A DNA stretch of 64,000 nt from Chionoecetes opilio. Its lineage: Eukaryota; Arthropoda; Malacostraca; Decapoda; Majidae. Each line of letters opens with the position of its first letter. The stretch's first letter is position 1. The stretch covers positions 66,001 to 130,000 of the forward strand of contig JACEEZ010002677.1 of the NCBI GenBank assembly GCA_016584305.1, written 5' to 3'. Positions 23,452 to 32,559 of this stretch are shown here, piece by piece. The notes beneath the pieces are model-generated. The model ran no database searches and was not told the origin of the DNA. It worked only from the letters and a program-made list of their open reading frames with translations. The position numbers were made by a program, and so were the translations under genes.

Positions 23452-24310
23452 CCCACTGATAAACTCTGGAACTCTCTTCCTGTTTCTATTTTTCCACTTT
23501 CCTATGACTTACATCTTTTCAAAAGAAGACTAACAAGACACCTCCCGAACTAAATTGGCTCACCCCTCTTTTTTATTTTATTCTCTTACTGTCTTCTTTA
23601 TAGGGACTGCCAACTAAGCGGGCTTTGTATTACCCATTTTTGTTGTGCCCTTGGCGGTTCCTTTGATGGGGATTGAAGAGAAAAAAAAAAAAAAATAAAA
23701 AAATAAAAGGATTTGGCGATTCCATAAGAGTAACTTCAAACAAGTCGAAATGAGTATTCAGATTGCGCTCCCCCGTGGGTGGGATAAACGAGTTCTCCTG
23801 TTACATCTCATGTATTAGTATTAATACATTCAATATTATAAGTGCCTAGCTTGCTGTAAGTACTATTTAAATTTTTAAATGTGATGTAGTAATAGTGTTG
23901 GTATAGTTTTCGATGTTACTTTAAGCTAAGGATTGATAGGGTTCGTTAGTCGTACTTCGACTCTTTTAACAGCGTCACAGAGGATTGTGGGTAGGATGTC
24001 TTTTAATTTTTTTTAGCTATAGTCGAGGTTTAAAGGAGGGCTTGTAGCAGGGCAACTCCAGATCATCAATGGGAGGGACTAGGCAAAGCGGATCTGGGGA
24101 CCACACTGATGCACATAGAAAGGGATATTCCAAAGATCAGATCAGTGGTGGGTATTAGAGCATTATACAGAATACAGCAGCCATGGCCAGTGGGGGGCAC
24201 CAAAGGGGTACACGTGCACCCCCCTCCTGTAGCTACGTCACCGCTTGGCAGTACCCAATTAAACATGAATATGACCAAACCAAAAAGTTTTTTGGTTGGC
24301 AAAAAAAAAA

Positions 24311-24344
<34 letters not shown>

Positions 24345-24812
24345 CACAGTAAAAGCCTTATAACTCGGCACGATATGGGCTCTGGCCCTTGCCGAGTTAT
24401 TCAATGTGCCGAGTTATGCAATGTCCTCCTCTGATACGGGTAAAAAAAGAAAAAAAAAAGTAAATACAGTACTGTAAAAGCATAAAAACAACACTTACTA
24501 GAGAACGGGTAGCAGCAGGCATGTAATCCAAGGAGAGGGGAGCCTTGTTGTAACATTGAAGATGTTAGGGGGACTCAGTCGCATTTTAACACTGGTATCA
24601 CTTTAATAACTTTATAATCACAACTCTGTACTGTATTGTATACAGTACTGTACCTGTACAACTTAATTTTACATCACTTGAGCACTTAATTACTGCAACA
24701 CTATACTTGTACCTTAAACTGTGAAGTTTGCCTGTGTTTGAAGTTAAACTGTGAACCTGCCAGGGCCTACCATCCCACCCCTGGAGCTCACTGCCTACAC
24801 GCGCTATAGGCA

Positions 24813-24877
<65 letters not shown>

Positions 24878-24975
24878 GTGCGTGTAAAAAAAAAAAAAAA
24901 ATTGTCTGTTGCATGCAGTTATATCAATTCGAGTTATACAGTGCCGAGTTATAGAGTTTTACTGTATATATATAT

Positions 24976-25042
<67 letters not shown>

Positions 25043-25049
25043 TAAAAAG

Positions 25050-25132
<83 letters not shown>

Positions 25133-25709
25133 TCGATTCCAGGCCCCAACGGTATTTCAAAAGTCCTTTAGCCAGGTGGTACTGTTGAGGTAGTGGTGAG
25201 TAGGGGTGGGGTAAATAGTTGGGAGTCTGGAAGGGGTGCAGACCGATGACGAGGTTAAGAACCACTGCCCTACACCCCTAGAGGGAGTACTTAAAAACGG
25301 GTGTCAGCTATAGCTGGATAGATAGAATACCAAGGTTTTTACTGTAATATATCCCATGAAACACCCCAAGCTGTCTGTTGTGGTCCCACTTAACTCAGTT
25401 ACATTACTTGGCATAGAATTTTACACACCATATTTTCTTCTTTTCTCAACCTCGCATATCTAATGTCAAACTCTAAAATTACCAAAAGTTCCTTATAAAT
25501 CTAATATGCACATAGTTTAGAATAAAAAAAATCATTAATTTTCTGAGCGGTACTTTTAGAAATTAGGCAACAATGATGATGACTCACCAGAAATCTTTGC
25601 CGCAGTCCATGCAGGAGACGAGCTTGCCCTTGCGACACTTGAACCAATGGCTGGTGACCTGACTCTTCTTGAGGCTGGTGCCGCACGTTGCGCACACAAA
25701 GTAAACCAT
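14871..25709 (-). CDS. LYAR: LYAR, cell growth-regulating nucleolar protein (three coding exons, complete)
   Basis: Coding exons on the minus strand are 25709-25588, 18506-18281 and 15659-14871. All donors and acceptors are GT/AG; the Trp codon TGG is split across the first intron, and the second intron falls between codons. The product is 378 residues, against 379 for human LYAR as I recall. The start [18 protein letters not shown] leads into two zinc fingers: C6-x2-C9..H21-x3-C25 and C33-x2-C36..H48-x2-C51, with the family signature [16 protein letters not shown]. Then come KYGG, a helical stretch ending NIPRKEGKF, and [10 protein letters not shown] long Lys/Glu-rich region with KKKKKKK tracts is probably nucleolar targeting. 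The conserved C-terminal module starts [18 protein letters not shown] and ends [17 protein letters not shown] is a nucleolar factor in ribosome biogenesis and growth control. A CAG at 25716-25718 just before the start suggests an upstream non-coding exon, not found. Introns of 7.1 and 2.6 kb are full of transposons. Confidence 0.93.
15967..16108. repeat. Perfect 65-bp inverted repeat with 12-nt loop
   Basis: Arms 15967-16031 and 16044-16108 are exact reverse complements over all 65 bases, separated by CGGAGACACGGG. Arms start CATTTATTCAGGGTGGTTCA and end GGTGGTGGGTGGGCTT. It lies in the second LYAR intron, so the LYAR pre-mRNA would carry a long perfect hairpin. It may be a tiny foldback element; no target duplication is obvious. 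Confidence 0.95.
16109..16455. other. Intronic stretch with repeated CTCGCCA/TGGCGAG motifs
   Basis: At about 16255-16360 the motifs ACTCGCCATGGCGAGTA and CTCGCCAGTGGCGAGTG occur, with a further CTCGCCAGTGGCTGA near 17352, as short local palindromes. They suggest an old dispersed repeat split by the hAT MITE. The TSD of that MITE is at 16448-16455. Confidence 0.4.
16605..17046 (+). mobile_element. Mariner 5'-end fragment, split by a SINE
   Basis: 'TTTTACAAAAGTCGTGTTTT' at about 16618 and 'TTTTGAATGAACATTCAACA' then ATGAGTCTGGACGAATAC at about 16992-17046 match the region just before and at the transposase start of the mariner at 12940-14110. The reading frame ends at once in the hAT terminal repeat. 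The SINE at 16790-16975 separates the two pieces. Confidence 0.7.
16790..16975 (-). mobile_element. tRNA-Val(CAC)-like SINE, family B
   Basis: On the minus strand the head reads 'GTGTAGGGGTAGCACGCTCG' (A-box), an anticodon-arm-like region, and 'CCCGGGTTCGATCCCCGGGC' (a perfect B-box). The body has the signature 'CCCCTGTCCACCCAGCAGTG', ending GGCTTCGGCCAACAC. Compare the better-preserved copy at 44453-44695. Confidence 0.82.
17249..17273 (+). repeat. (AC)n microsatellite
   Basis: About twelve AC units in the LYAR intron. Confidence 0.9.
17414..18216. mobile_element. TTAA-flanked non-autonomous element (piggyBac-like MITE)
   Basis: Flanked by TTAA at 17410-17413 and 18217-18220. The ends CCCCCTCGCATTCC and GACTGCGAGGGGG are inverted repeats. 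Near the right end GCGTTACGCGTC and GACGCGTAACGC form a subterminal inverted pair. No transposase is present. TTAA duplication is typical of piggyBac (also Kolobok). Confidence 0.82.
18604..19294. mobile_element. TTAA-flanked non-autonomous element (piggyBac-like MITE), second family
   Basis: Flanked by TTAA at 18600-18603 and 19295-19298. Ends CCCTCTCACGCACG and CGTGCGTGAGAGGG are perfect inverted repeats of at least 13 bp. The interior has AATTCGCGTC/GACGC-type subterminal motifs but no long coding frame. It sits about 100 bp upstream (minus-strand sense) of LYAR coding exon 2. Confidence 0.87.
19697..20706 (+). mobile_element. Tigger/pogo-like transposon, internally deleted, TA target duplication
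   Basis: Ends CAGGTTCACAATCTTTTATC and GATAAGAGATTGTGAACCTG are inverted repeats flanked by TA. From 19951 the transposase N-terminus reads [20 protein letters not shown], then [20 protein letters not shown], the pogo/jerky helix-turn-helix start with one nonsense codon. From about 20155 the acidic C-terminal tail appears ([20 protein letters not shown], then [22 protein letters not shown]). The catalytic core between them is gone, so this is a deletion derivative. A SINE is inserted at 20408-20582. Confidence 0.87.
20408..20582 (-). mobile_element. tRNA-derived SINE-like insertion, family C
   Basis: The minus strand starts GGGGAACGGGTGGCTCAGCG GTAGAG (good A-box), with GGTCGCGAGTTTGTGCC as a weak B-box. 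It ends near GATTCTTGAATCCCCCGAAT and an AT-rich tail. The tRNA-like head and the position inside the Tigger relative support a SINE; only one copy is seen here. Confidence 0.6.
20735..20990 (-). mobile_element. LINE-related fragment
   Basis: 'GAGCTACACTCGTGGGGTTCC' followed by TGTCCAAGTTATTCCACATC is related to the stretch at 59800-60040 (GAGCTACACTCGTGTGGTCC, GTCCATTCTAAACTTG). I recognise this wording as reverse-strand LINE sequence common in decapods; that recognition is from memory. Ends in an AC repeat. Confidence 0.45.
21098..21345 (-). mobile_element. tRNA-derived SINE, family A, diverged
   Basis: Reversed family order: GAGGGCTCTGATTTGCCCC, 'ATTTCTATAATGACGCCCGT', CGCCCAATGCACTCGCCATAG, 'GGCCACTCGACATCGGAAG', then a B-box-like GACTTGAACTCGGGACCCC. 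The A-box end is lost. Confidence 0.7.
21346..22789. other. LYAR intron stretch with repeat scraps
   Basis: No coding signal. About 22070-22225 resembles 24095-24250: both have CAGCCATGGCCAGTGGGGG and end near CGTAGCTACGCCACTG, a typical DNA-transposon edge. G runs of 11 and 18 are at about 22041 and 22182. Confidence 0.4.
22790..23439. repeat. TATTTAAATA-rich repeat, hAT-like edge with short tandem array
   Basis: Starts CAGAACTGGGCAGTATTTAA, which looks like a DNA-transposon end. From about 23150 to 23350 units of the form ATGTATTTAGTATTTAAATACATT repeat. The core TATTTAAATA is self-complementary. A further scrap lies near 23812-23835. Ends in a T run of about 31 at 23420. Confidence 0.55.
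23440..23705 (+). mobile_element. LINE 3' end, family 2
   Basis: Reads as a LINE C-terminus plus 3' UTR: 'CTCTGGAACTCTCTTCCTGT' encodes W-N-S-L-P-like sequence, then 'TCTTACTGTCTTCTTTATAG', GGGACTGCCAACTAAGCGGG and an A-rich tail. Related copies are at 25800-26065 and 59595-59715, with a minus fragment at about 51845-51935. Confidence 0.7.
23706..24346. other. LYAR intron stretch, no intact element
   Basis: Includes the second copy of the CAGCCATGGCCAGTGGGG scrap (about 24177-24250) and a TA microsatellite at 24311-24344. Confidence 0.35.
24347..24964 (-). mobile_element. Tigger-like MITE, same family as 6089-7503, reversed
   Basis: Starts CAGTAAAAGCCTTATAACTC with the right-end type subterminal blocks (GGGCTCTGGCCCTTGCCGAG) and ends GAGTTATAGAGTTTTACTG, the left-end type. 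Hence it is inverted relative to the 6089 element. No transposase remains. It holds a SINE-A tail (24757-24815) and a TG microsatellite. Confidence 0.82.
24757..24900 (+). mobile_element. SINE family A, 3' fragment, running into TG and poly-A
   Basis: 'CAGGGCCTACCATCCCACCC', then CGCTATAGGCATAGG, then about 28 TG units and an A run. Only the tail of the family is present. Confidence 0.7.
24965..25130. repeat. (TA)n microsatellite, interrupted
   Basis: Long TA tract with short interruptions (TATAAATA near 24985, GTAAAAAGAAA near 25041). It flanks the Tigger-like MITE, as does a TA tract at 24311-24344, consistent with insertion into TA. Confidence 0.95.
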
Positions 25710-25799
25710 CCTCACCTGCAAGATTAAGAAAAACAATATGAAATAAAGAGGCAGTCTTATTTGGTTTCTCAGCAGCCGAAAATATATTTTAAGACAAAC

Positions 25800-26065
25800 T
25801 ACTTATTCACTGGTAAAACTGGTTCCTGTCACTGGTAAACTCTGGAACTCGCTTCCTGTTTCTATTATTCCAATTTCCTACGAATCTTTTCAAGAGTGAC
25901 AAGACACATACCAAACTAAATTGGCCCACCCCCATTTCATTATTCTCTTACTGTCTTTTTTATAGGGACTGGCAACTAAGCGGGCTGTGTTACCTCTTTT
26001 GTGTGTGCCTTTGGCCAGTCCTTTGTGATGTGTAAAAAACTATATAAAAAAAAAATATAAAAGAA
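25800..26065 (+). mobile_element. LINE 3' end, family 2, second copy
   Basis: Same order as 23440-23705: AAACTCTGGAACTCGCTTCC, 'TCTTACTGTCTTTTTTATAG', 'GGGACTGGCAACTAAGCGGG', GGCCAGTCCTTTGTGATGTG and an A-rich tail. It lies just 5' of the LYAR start codon in transcript sense. Confidence 0.72.
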
Positions 26066-26285
26066 AATAAACTATTCAGAAAAGTAGTTAGTAAAAATGG
26101 ACGAGGACTGCGCGGTCATTTTCAGAGACTGATAAATTTGTCCTTGCCGAAAATTGGTGCTTTTTCAAATGGAGATATTTTTATTTTCCGGAAACCAGTT
26201 AAAAAAAAAAAATTCGCTGAGGGATCTGGGGGGGGAGCTGCCCCCCCCCCCAACAGATCTTCACTTTGGTGGACAACACTATTTT

Positions 26286-26640
26286 TTCTGATGCTTTAAT
26301 GTGTTTTGAATTAATCTGCTAACCGTTTGTCACAATTTTTATTTTATTTTAGTTAGATAAAGGTTAGGTTAGGTGTAGGTTAGGTTAGGTAAAGGTTAGG
26401 TTAGGTAAAGGTTAGGTTAGGTATAGGTTAGGTTAGGTAAAGGTTAGGTTAGGTATAGGTTAGGTATAGGTTAGTTTAGGTAAAGGTTAGTTATAGTTTC
26501 GGTTAGGTTCAGGTTCGGTTAGGCTCAATTTGTCTTTCAATCATTTTTGTCACAAATCACACAAAAAATAATAATAATAATAATAATAAAGTGATTTGCG
26601 CAAGAAACAGTTAACAAATTAATTCAAAACCCACCAAAAC
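26286..26640. repeat. Foldback element with TTAGG-type centre (FB1)
   Basis: The left arm (about 26286-26342, containing TGTGTTTTGAATTAATCTGC) and right arm (about 26599-26640, AAATTAATTCAAAACCCACC) are diverged reverse complements. The centre at 26347-26520 is AGGTTAGGTTAGGTAAAGG and variants, then an AAT run. The same family is at 55364-55707. Confidence 0.7.
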
Positions 26641-26713
26641 TCACCACCAAACGAGTGTGAAAGCAACAATTACCCCGCGGCCACCCCAGACCCGCGGTAG
26701 TTCACAAACCGGT

Positions 26714-27203
26714 AATTTTTTATACTAGGACCGAAATTGCCTTCACAATTGGGAGTGTGGTTTCTGTTTACCTTATTGGATTCTAAGAAACATTCTCTCT
26801 ATGAGCTTCCGTCGCAAATCACTACTTTCGGAGATATAAGATGTTTTTAGTAGGTAGGAGTGTATAAGAAATATGAAAATTAAACCAACCTAACCCCACC
26901 TTTTGTCTCACGAACCTAACATAGCCTAACCCCACGCTTTAACCTCCTACTAAAGCCAAATCCTCATTAAAAAGTGTCCGCGGCAAGGGAAGAACAGAGG
27001 CGATGCAGGTCACAAGAGGAAGAAGAGTGAGAGGCACGCCGCACGTCAACACTTGTTTCTCTCCTTCCTATGAACATGTCATATCTCCAAAGTAATGATT
27101 TGCAACAGAAGCTCATAGAGAATGTTTCCTAGAATCTAATAAGATAAACGGAAACCACACTCCCAATTGTGTAGGGAATTTCGGTCCTAGTGTAAAATAA
27201 TAC
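26714..27203. repeat. Foldback element with CCTAACC centre (FB2)
   Basis: The left arm (about 26714-26845: CTAGGACCGAAATTGCC, CACAATTGGGAGTGTGGTTT, CATTCTCTCTATGAGCTTCC) matches the right arm (about 27078-27203) in reverse complement. The centre carries AACCAACCTAACCCC, CGAACCTAACATAGCC and an unrelated 27000-27060 stretch. No coding frame. Confidence 0.78.
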
Positions 27204-27323
27204 CCACAAACCTAACCTTGACATTGGTTACGTAACCTAACCTAACCGATAATGGCTATACTCTAACTACATCAAATCAGGAATGATGAAATGGTCTGGA
27301 CGATTACTTTTAAGCTATTGCTG

Positions 27324-28167
27324 GGGTACCTGGAACTGTCGCCGATAGGAAGTCTCGCCGACGTCGGCGGGTGTTCCAATTTTTCACGTCGGCGAATGTT
27401 CCTATTTTCGGCAACAGTTCCATAAGCCATTGCTGGTACGTACTTAATCCCTGGATGCAGAAACACGGGTAAAAGCTAGTTAAATTAATAAATTGGTTAC
27501 TGTAACATCAGCATTGGTTATAATGGACGAGGACTTCGCGGTCGTTTTCAGGGATACAGACTATTTTTTCCTGGCCTACAATAGGTGCTTTTTCTAATGG
27601 AGATAGTTTTATTTAGCGCAAACGCATACATTTTTTTTTTTTTTAAATCATCGCCGAACTTTATGGTAGTTTCCATTAAAAACACTGTATCTCCATCAGA
27701 AAAAGTACTAAAACTTGGCCAGGAAAAATTAGTCAGGGTCTTATAGGTTTTAATGAAACCTAACCTAACCTTATAGGTTTTAATGAAACCTATAAGGTTA
27801 GGTTAGGTATACTTAGTGGTTAAGGTTAGGTTAGGTTTCATAAAAACCTATAAGACCCTGACAAATTTTTCCCAGCCAAGTCTGTGCTTTTTCTGATGGA
27901 GATTGTGTTTCTAATGGAAACGGTACCATAAAATTCGGTGATCTTTTTTTTTTTTTTTTAAGCGTTTGCGCAAAATAAAACTATCTCCATTAGAAAAAGC
28001 ACCTATTGTAGGCCAGAAAAAAAAAGGCGGTGTCTCTGAAAACGACCGCGAAGTCCTCGTCCATTATTACCTCAGCATCAAGAACTGGAACTGTCGCCGA
28101 AAATAGGAACACTCGCCGACGTGAAAAATTCGAATACTCGCCGACGGCGGCGAGAGTTCCAGGTACC
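27324..28167. repeat. Large foldback element with TTAGG/CCTAA centre (FB3)
   Basis: Arms of about 400 bp. The left end GGTACCTGGAACTGTCGCCG matches the right end CGAGAGTTCCAGGTACC; ATGGACGAGGACTTCGCGGT (27522) matches its complement near 28052; GCACCTATTGTAGGCC pairs with GGCCTACAATAGGTGC. The centre (about 27755-27835) is AACCTAACCTAACC followed by AAGGTTAGGTTAGG, itself inverted. A single-arm relative occurs at about 26096-26210. Confidence 0.85.
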
Positions 28168-29245
28168 ACTTAAGTCAGTCAGTTGGGACATGGGTAAGTC
28201 TCCGAACAATACCGTCCTATCATCTACATTCACCAAGAAGCATATCAAAATCTCTCGGAAAACAAAAGTAGAGTAGAAAGCCATGTGGGCTGCCGAGACC
28301 CCCCATGCAGTGGTGGTGTGCCGTGCCCCAGCTGGCGGCGGTGTGCCCACTGCCCTGTGTCCCGCCTGCCACCACTCATCACTGCCTGGCCGGGGCTGGA
28401 GGGGGCTTAGCTAGCTACTAGTACTCTCATCATGGCTACACCTACGGTTAAACCCTACTGTCAAACTACCTGGAGACACGGGAACAGTAAAACACGGCTA
28501 TGGACACGTCTCCCCGCACAGCCACACACGTGTACCCTGCAGTCCCGTTGTTTGGCACGGAGCTTGCTGAACCTGACGCCGCGGCGCTGGCCTTCACAGG
28601 CTTCACTCCTGCTTGACCACATGATTTTTTGTTAATGAAATTTTGACAGAGCATAGCAAATAAAAGTATCCGATCAATAATTAACCAATATAACATATGA
28701 GTGACGAATAATTAATCACTCCTGGGCAGGATCGAGGCGGGGAAGGAGGTAAGGTGGAGTGACACGTACTCAAAGACACGCCGTGAGTCACGGTGGAGAA
28801 ACAGTGCGTGGAAAATTTTTTATGAATGAAGTCAATGAACAGAGGTGTGGTGAAGAAGATCATTACTACAGTCGAGATTAAGCGAACGAACATGAGATGA
28901 ATGTAGATGTTGTGGGCCACAGAGTGGCATCCGCAATTTTGTAATATAAAACAGGTTTTGCAAAAATTAAATGCGAAGAGTTATAAGTTCATGATATTTC
29001 TTAAAGTTCATAATGGCATTCTTTGTGTGTTTTAACGTTTTTATTGGATAATATTATAGAACAAACATTCCCAAGATAACAGTATATTTTATACTGATAA
29101 ACATTTCTTATTAGAGGTAAACTTGTACGGGGAGTCGAAGCGGAGGGGGATCTAGATGGGGACGTCACGGGCGATGCATCAGGCCTTGTCATCTCGGTGG
29201 CCACACTTGAAGACGCTAGATCGTGACGTCAGTGCAAGACACCTA
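28168..29245. other. Stretch without recognised gene or element
   Basis: Locally GC-rich near 28280-28400 and 28510-28600, but frames are short and no splice-consistent exon could be built. Confidence 0.3.
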
Positions 29246-29430
29246 CTAGGGCCCGTACCGAGAGTCAAGGCGGTAGAGCGACGAACGGCGAGGTACCGAC
29301 GAGCGGCAGAACCTTCAAATCGTTACCGAGAGCGGACACTGGACAGGAATGCAGGTTGGTTGAGGTCTCACGCGCGCCAATGTATTGGCAACAGTGTTGC
29401 TTCAAACTGCGTAGCCAGAGTACGACTGTG
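29246..29430 (+). mobile_element. GGCCCGTACCGAGAG repeat family, 5' part
   Basis: Starts GGGCCCGTACCGAGAGTCAA, then GGCGGTAGAGCGACGAACGG, CCTTCAAATCGTTACCGAGA, then 'ATGTATTGGCAACAGTGTTG' and CGTAGCCAGAGTACGAC. The long copy is at 35936-36535; a reversed copy is at 32560-32990; short copies are at 33344-33437 and 34905-34970 (minus). Confidence 0.75.
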
Positions 29431-30290
29431 GAAATTATCACCAAACACCCTCTCATAATTGGTAGAGTGGTAGTTTGTTTCCCCCCCCCCTAGTGAGAGG
29501 TATTTTCCGCTCATCATAGGAGGGCGCGTATAGGGATATGTATATGTAATGGTAATGGGTAATAATTAAGGTAATTTAAGTAAAGTATTAGTACTGGGAT
29601 AGGATAAATTAATATTCCCAGTGGTTAATAAGCATTGCACTTAAATAATTAGCACCTTAATTTGGAGCGCAGTCATTGGCTGCCGCCCATTTAAATTCTA
29701 GGCCACCTGTGACCTACACGTGGCATAGGTATTGGTGCGGCGATCACAGCCGCCCACTTGGAGAATCAGTACACTCCACACCCTCATGGGAGTAACATCT
29801 AATATAGTGCTTGTATATACAAGTAGTGCAAGTACAAGTATCATTCCAGCCCTCATGGGACTAACATCTTTTCTCTAATTAATATGAAGAGATTTTGTAC
29901 ATAGTTAATTGTACATATAGTGTTAATCAAAGGACGTGTCTTAGCAACACAAGAGATAACAACTGCCGCGTCAAGTTACTGGTGTGATAACCGATTGACG
30001 TCTCGATAACAACTAACGTCTCCAGCCCACCGCCTCTGTCTTTCACGGCGGCTCTGATCACGCGCTACCACTGCGGATCACACGACTTGCAGCACAGTCT
30101 ATAACGGTCTTCCGAACGGCTGGACGAGTTTTGGCTCACGCGGCGCACCTACGCACGCGATCCAGGCCACCCCAAGCCCTCTCGATCTGCCTCATTCTAT
30201 CAGCAGCATAGCTGAGAAGGCGGGTGGGATCCGCTCCGTGCGCCCACGTTCATGTCCTACCATATTCCATTTTTAAGATAATATAACTAA
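29431..30290. other. Stretch without recognised gene or element
   Basis: AT-rich. One short direct repeat is seen (CCCTCATGGGA-GTAACATCT near 29781 and CCCTCATGGGACTAACATCT near 29852). Confidence 0.3.
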
Positions 30291-30339
30291 CTAACTAACA
30301 ATAAAAACAACAATAATAAAAAAATAATAATAAATACTA

Positions 30340-30515
30340 CTCCCCATACTATAGTAGTAGTAGTAGTGGTTGTAGTAGTAGTAATAGTAACAGTAGTAGT
30401 AGTAATAATAGTAGCAGTAGAAGTAGTCGTATAGTAGTAGTACGTAGTTGTAAAGTAGTAGTGGTAATAGTAGTAATAGTAGTGTTAGCAGTAGCAATAG
30501 CAGTGGTAATAATAG
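30340..30515 (+). repeat. TAG trinucleotide-rich tract
   Basis: GTAGTAGTAGT-type imperfect microsatellite; the Tyr/Tyr-rich open frame on the minus strand is a by-product of the repeat. Confidence 0.9.
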
Positions 30516-30520
30516 ACTAT

Positions 30521-30830
30521 TACCTTATAACAACACAATTGGTATTAATGGACATGTTATTTACCAAATAAGCAGCACATGAAAACATCATGGCTGTAAT
30601 AAACAATACTGTAGAAGGCTAAGTGGCATCGTGTTGGGGCGGGGGAGGAAGGAGGGACTAGGCTGCGCCAGCTGAGTCACGTGTCAGAGTCACGTGTTAC
30701 ATCCTCCCCCGCCCCAACACGATGCCACTTAGCCTTTTATTGTATTGTTTATTACAGCCATGCTGTTTTCATGTACTGCTTATTTGGTAGATAACATATC
30801 CATTAATACCAATTGTGTTGTTATAAGGTA
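30521..30830. repeat. Foldback/MITE-like palindrome, about 128-bp arms
   Basis: The left arm 30521-30649 starts TACCTTATAACAACACAATT and ends GTTGGGGCGGGGGAGG; the right arm about 30703-30830 is its near-perfect complement, ending AATTGTGTTGTTATAAGGTA. The 53-bp spacer has two CACGTG hexamers. A few indels (GCAGCACATG against CATGTACTGC) show the arms have begun to diverge. Confidence 0.92.
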
Positions 30831-31149
30831 ATGTAATGTCCCATTACTAGTAAAGATAATGATTAAATCATTCATAATTTCACCGAGTGGCAACCGCGAG
30901 TACACACTGTATCACTGCATCGTCACCTGGATCGCGTGACGTCACTCACACCCCACTCCCAACCTGCGCGTCGGATGACCGTATTAGACTGTGACTTGCA
31001 GTATTGATCCAAACCTACAGCAGTAATTCAACCCACTATCCACCGATAAGTATCCTAGTTAGTTAATTAGCTGGGATGATGTGTCAGGAGATAGACATGG
31101 GTTTGATTGATAGGTAAGAACCCTCATATTAAATATGTATGTGACATAA

Positions 31150-31560
31150 ATTCCCACAACGACTAAAATAGTCTATAATGCGAATTTGCCCATATACTCA
31201 TCAAAAACATCAACAGAAACGTTGCGATCGGCTATGAAGTTGGTGAAATATATATTTAATGAAGTTAATTAACAGTAGAGGCGTGTATACGTAAGTTTCT
31301 CTTACCGCTCATGTGAATATGTGCGGTAAGAGAAACGTGCTGGCGGGTTCTGACAGTGACTTGATGATGGCGGCGGCTCAAGCAATACCCACCCCGCTAT
31401 CCTGAACCTCCTTCATTATTGTCACTAAAATCACTTATTGCCGCATATGTAATACCTAATAATCTTATACTTATACTTAAATACATTTTGAAAGAATATT
31501 TTAAATCTCTTAACCCTCCAGATTAGGAAATAAAAATTCATCGAAGGTTGAGGATGAAGC
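31150..31560 (+). mobile_element. GGCCCGTACCGAGAG family, 3' part
   Basis: From 'AATAGTCTATAATGCGAATT' to TTCATCGAAGGTTGAGGATG it is nearly identical to 36115-36520, the 3' two-thirds of the long family copy. It includes the hairpin TTTCTCTTACCGC..GCGGTAAGAGAAA at about 31297-31335. Confidence 0.85.
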
Positions 31561-31744
31561 GGGGTACCCAAGATAAAGAGACAGAGGTACGTCCCTCCGG
31601 GGTCGAGCAAAGTACGTCCATTGCCGCATGGCGTCAGGAAAATCGCCTTGGCGCACGTCAAATATGTATGGCGCCCAACTCACGCCACCCGACAACTAAG
31701 CCTACCCTCCCACCATGAACTCCTACCTCCCTCTCACCCCCCAC

Positions 31745-31939
31745 CATATCTCTCTCTCTCTCATCTCTAAGCCACCCATTCTTTCTACCTTATCATTTGT
31801 CTCTCTGACTGACTCGATCCATCGTCATCTGCTCTAGCTGTTAGCGTCTTCTCTCTTCTCCTAAAGAGATCCGTAAGGCCGAACGATAGATTTGACCATG
31901 ATCAGTATTAGAGTACTGAGAGAGAGAGAGAGACGAGAG

Positions 31940-31976
<37 letters not shown>

Positions 31977-32050
31977 AGAGAGGAGAGGAGAGAGAGAGAG
32001 AGGAGAGAAGAGAGAGAAGAGAGAGAGAGAGGGAGAGAGGGAGAGGGGGG
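31745..32050. repeat. CT/GA-rich microsatellite region
   Basis: TCTCTCTCTC at about 31750 and GAGAGAGA-type tract at 31918-32045. Long open frames on both strands (Arg/Glu-rich and Ser/Leu-rich) are repeat artefacts. A CAGTACCGAGAGAGTCATGA piece at about 32053 hints at a decayed copy of the GGCCCGTACCGAGAG family. Confidence 0.88.
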
Positions 32051-32559
32051 GGCAGTACCGAGAGAGTCATGACGGTAGAGGGAGAACGACGAGAGAGAGT
32101 TCGCTACCATAGAGACGATAGAAAAACCCGTAGAAATTGGAACGAAGAGAGAGGACGAGTAGAGGAGGAGAGGAGAGACAGAGGATGACCGTGTACAAGA
32201 CTCGATGAAGAGAGAATCTGAACTGGAGGATAAGAGAATGTTAGAGAAAGAAAGCAGATATGATAGTGATAAGATGAAGATATAGGTATTACATATGACG
32301 GAAATGATAGAGGAAATGAGGAGGGGGAGCGAGAGGTTATTGTTAGGCCGCACATCAAGGACGGCAGACCCGCAGCACATTTACGGTAAACGCATATGTT
32401 ACATGAGCGAAAGAAACACGTATACAGCTCTGGTAATTAACTTCATGAAATTATATCAGTCAACTCATACCGATCGCAGTTTTGTTGATGTTTAATATTA
32501 GGCAATTGATAAGACTATTTAGTCTCTGTGATTAGAGAAATTAATTTGGTATAAAGCGG

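Noticed and set aside
28078..28635. GC-rich frames as possible host exons
   Set aside because: No splice-consistent chain, no recognisable domain, and part lies in the FB3 foldback arm.
31841..32380. Ser/Leu-rich minus-strand frame of 179 codons
   Set aside because: Composed largely of GA/CT microsatellite translation.
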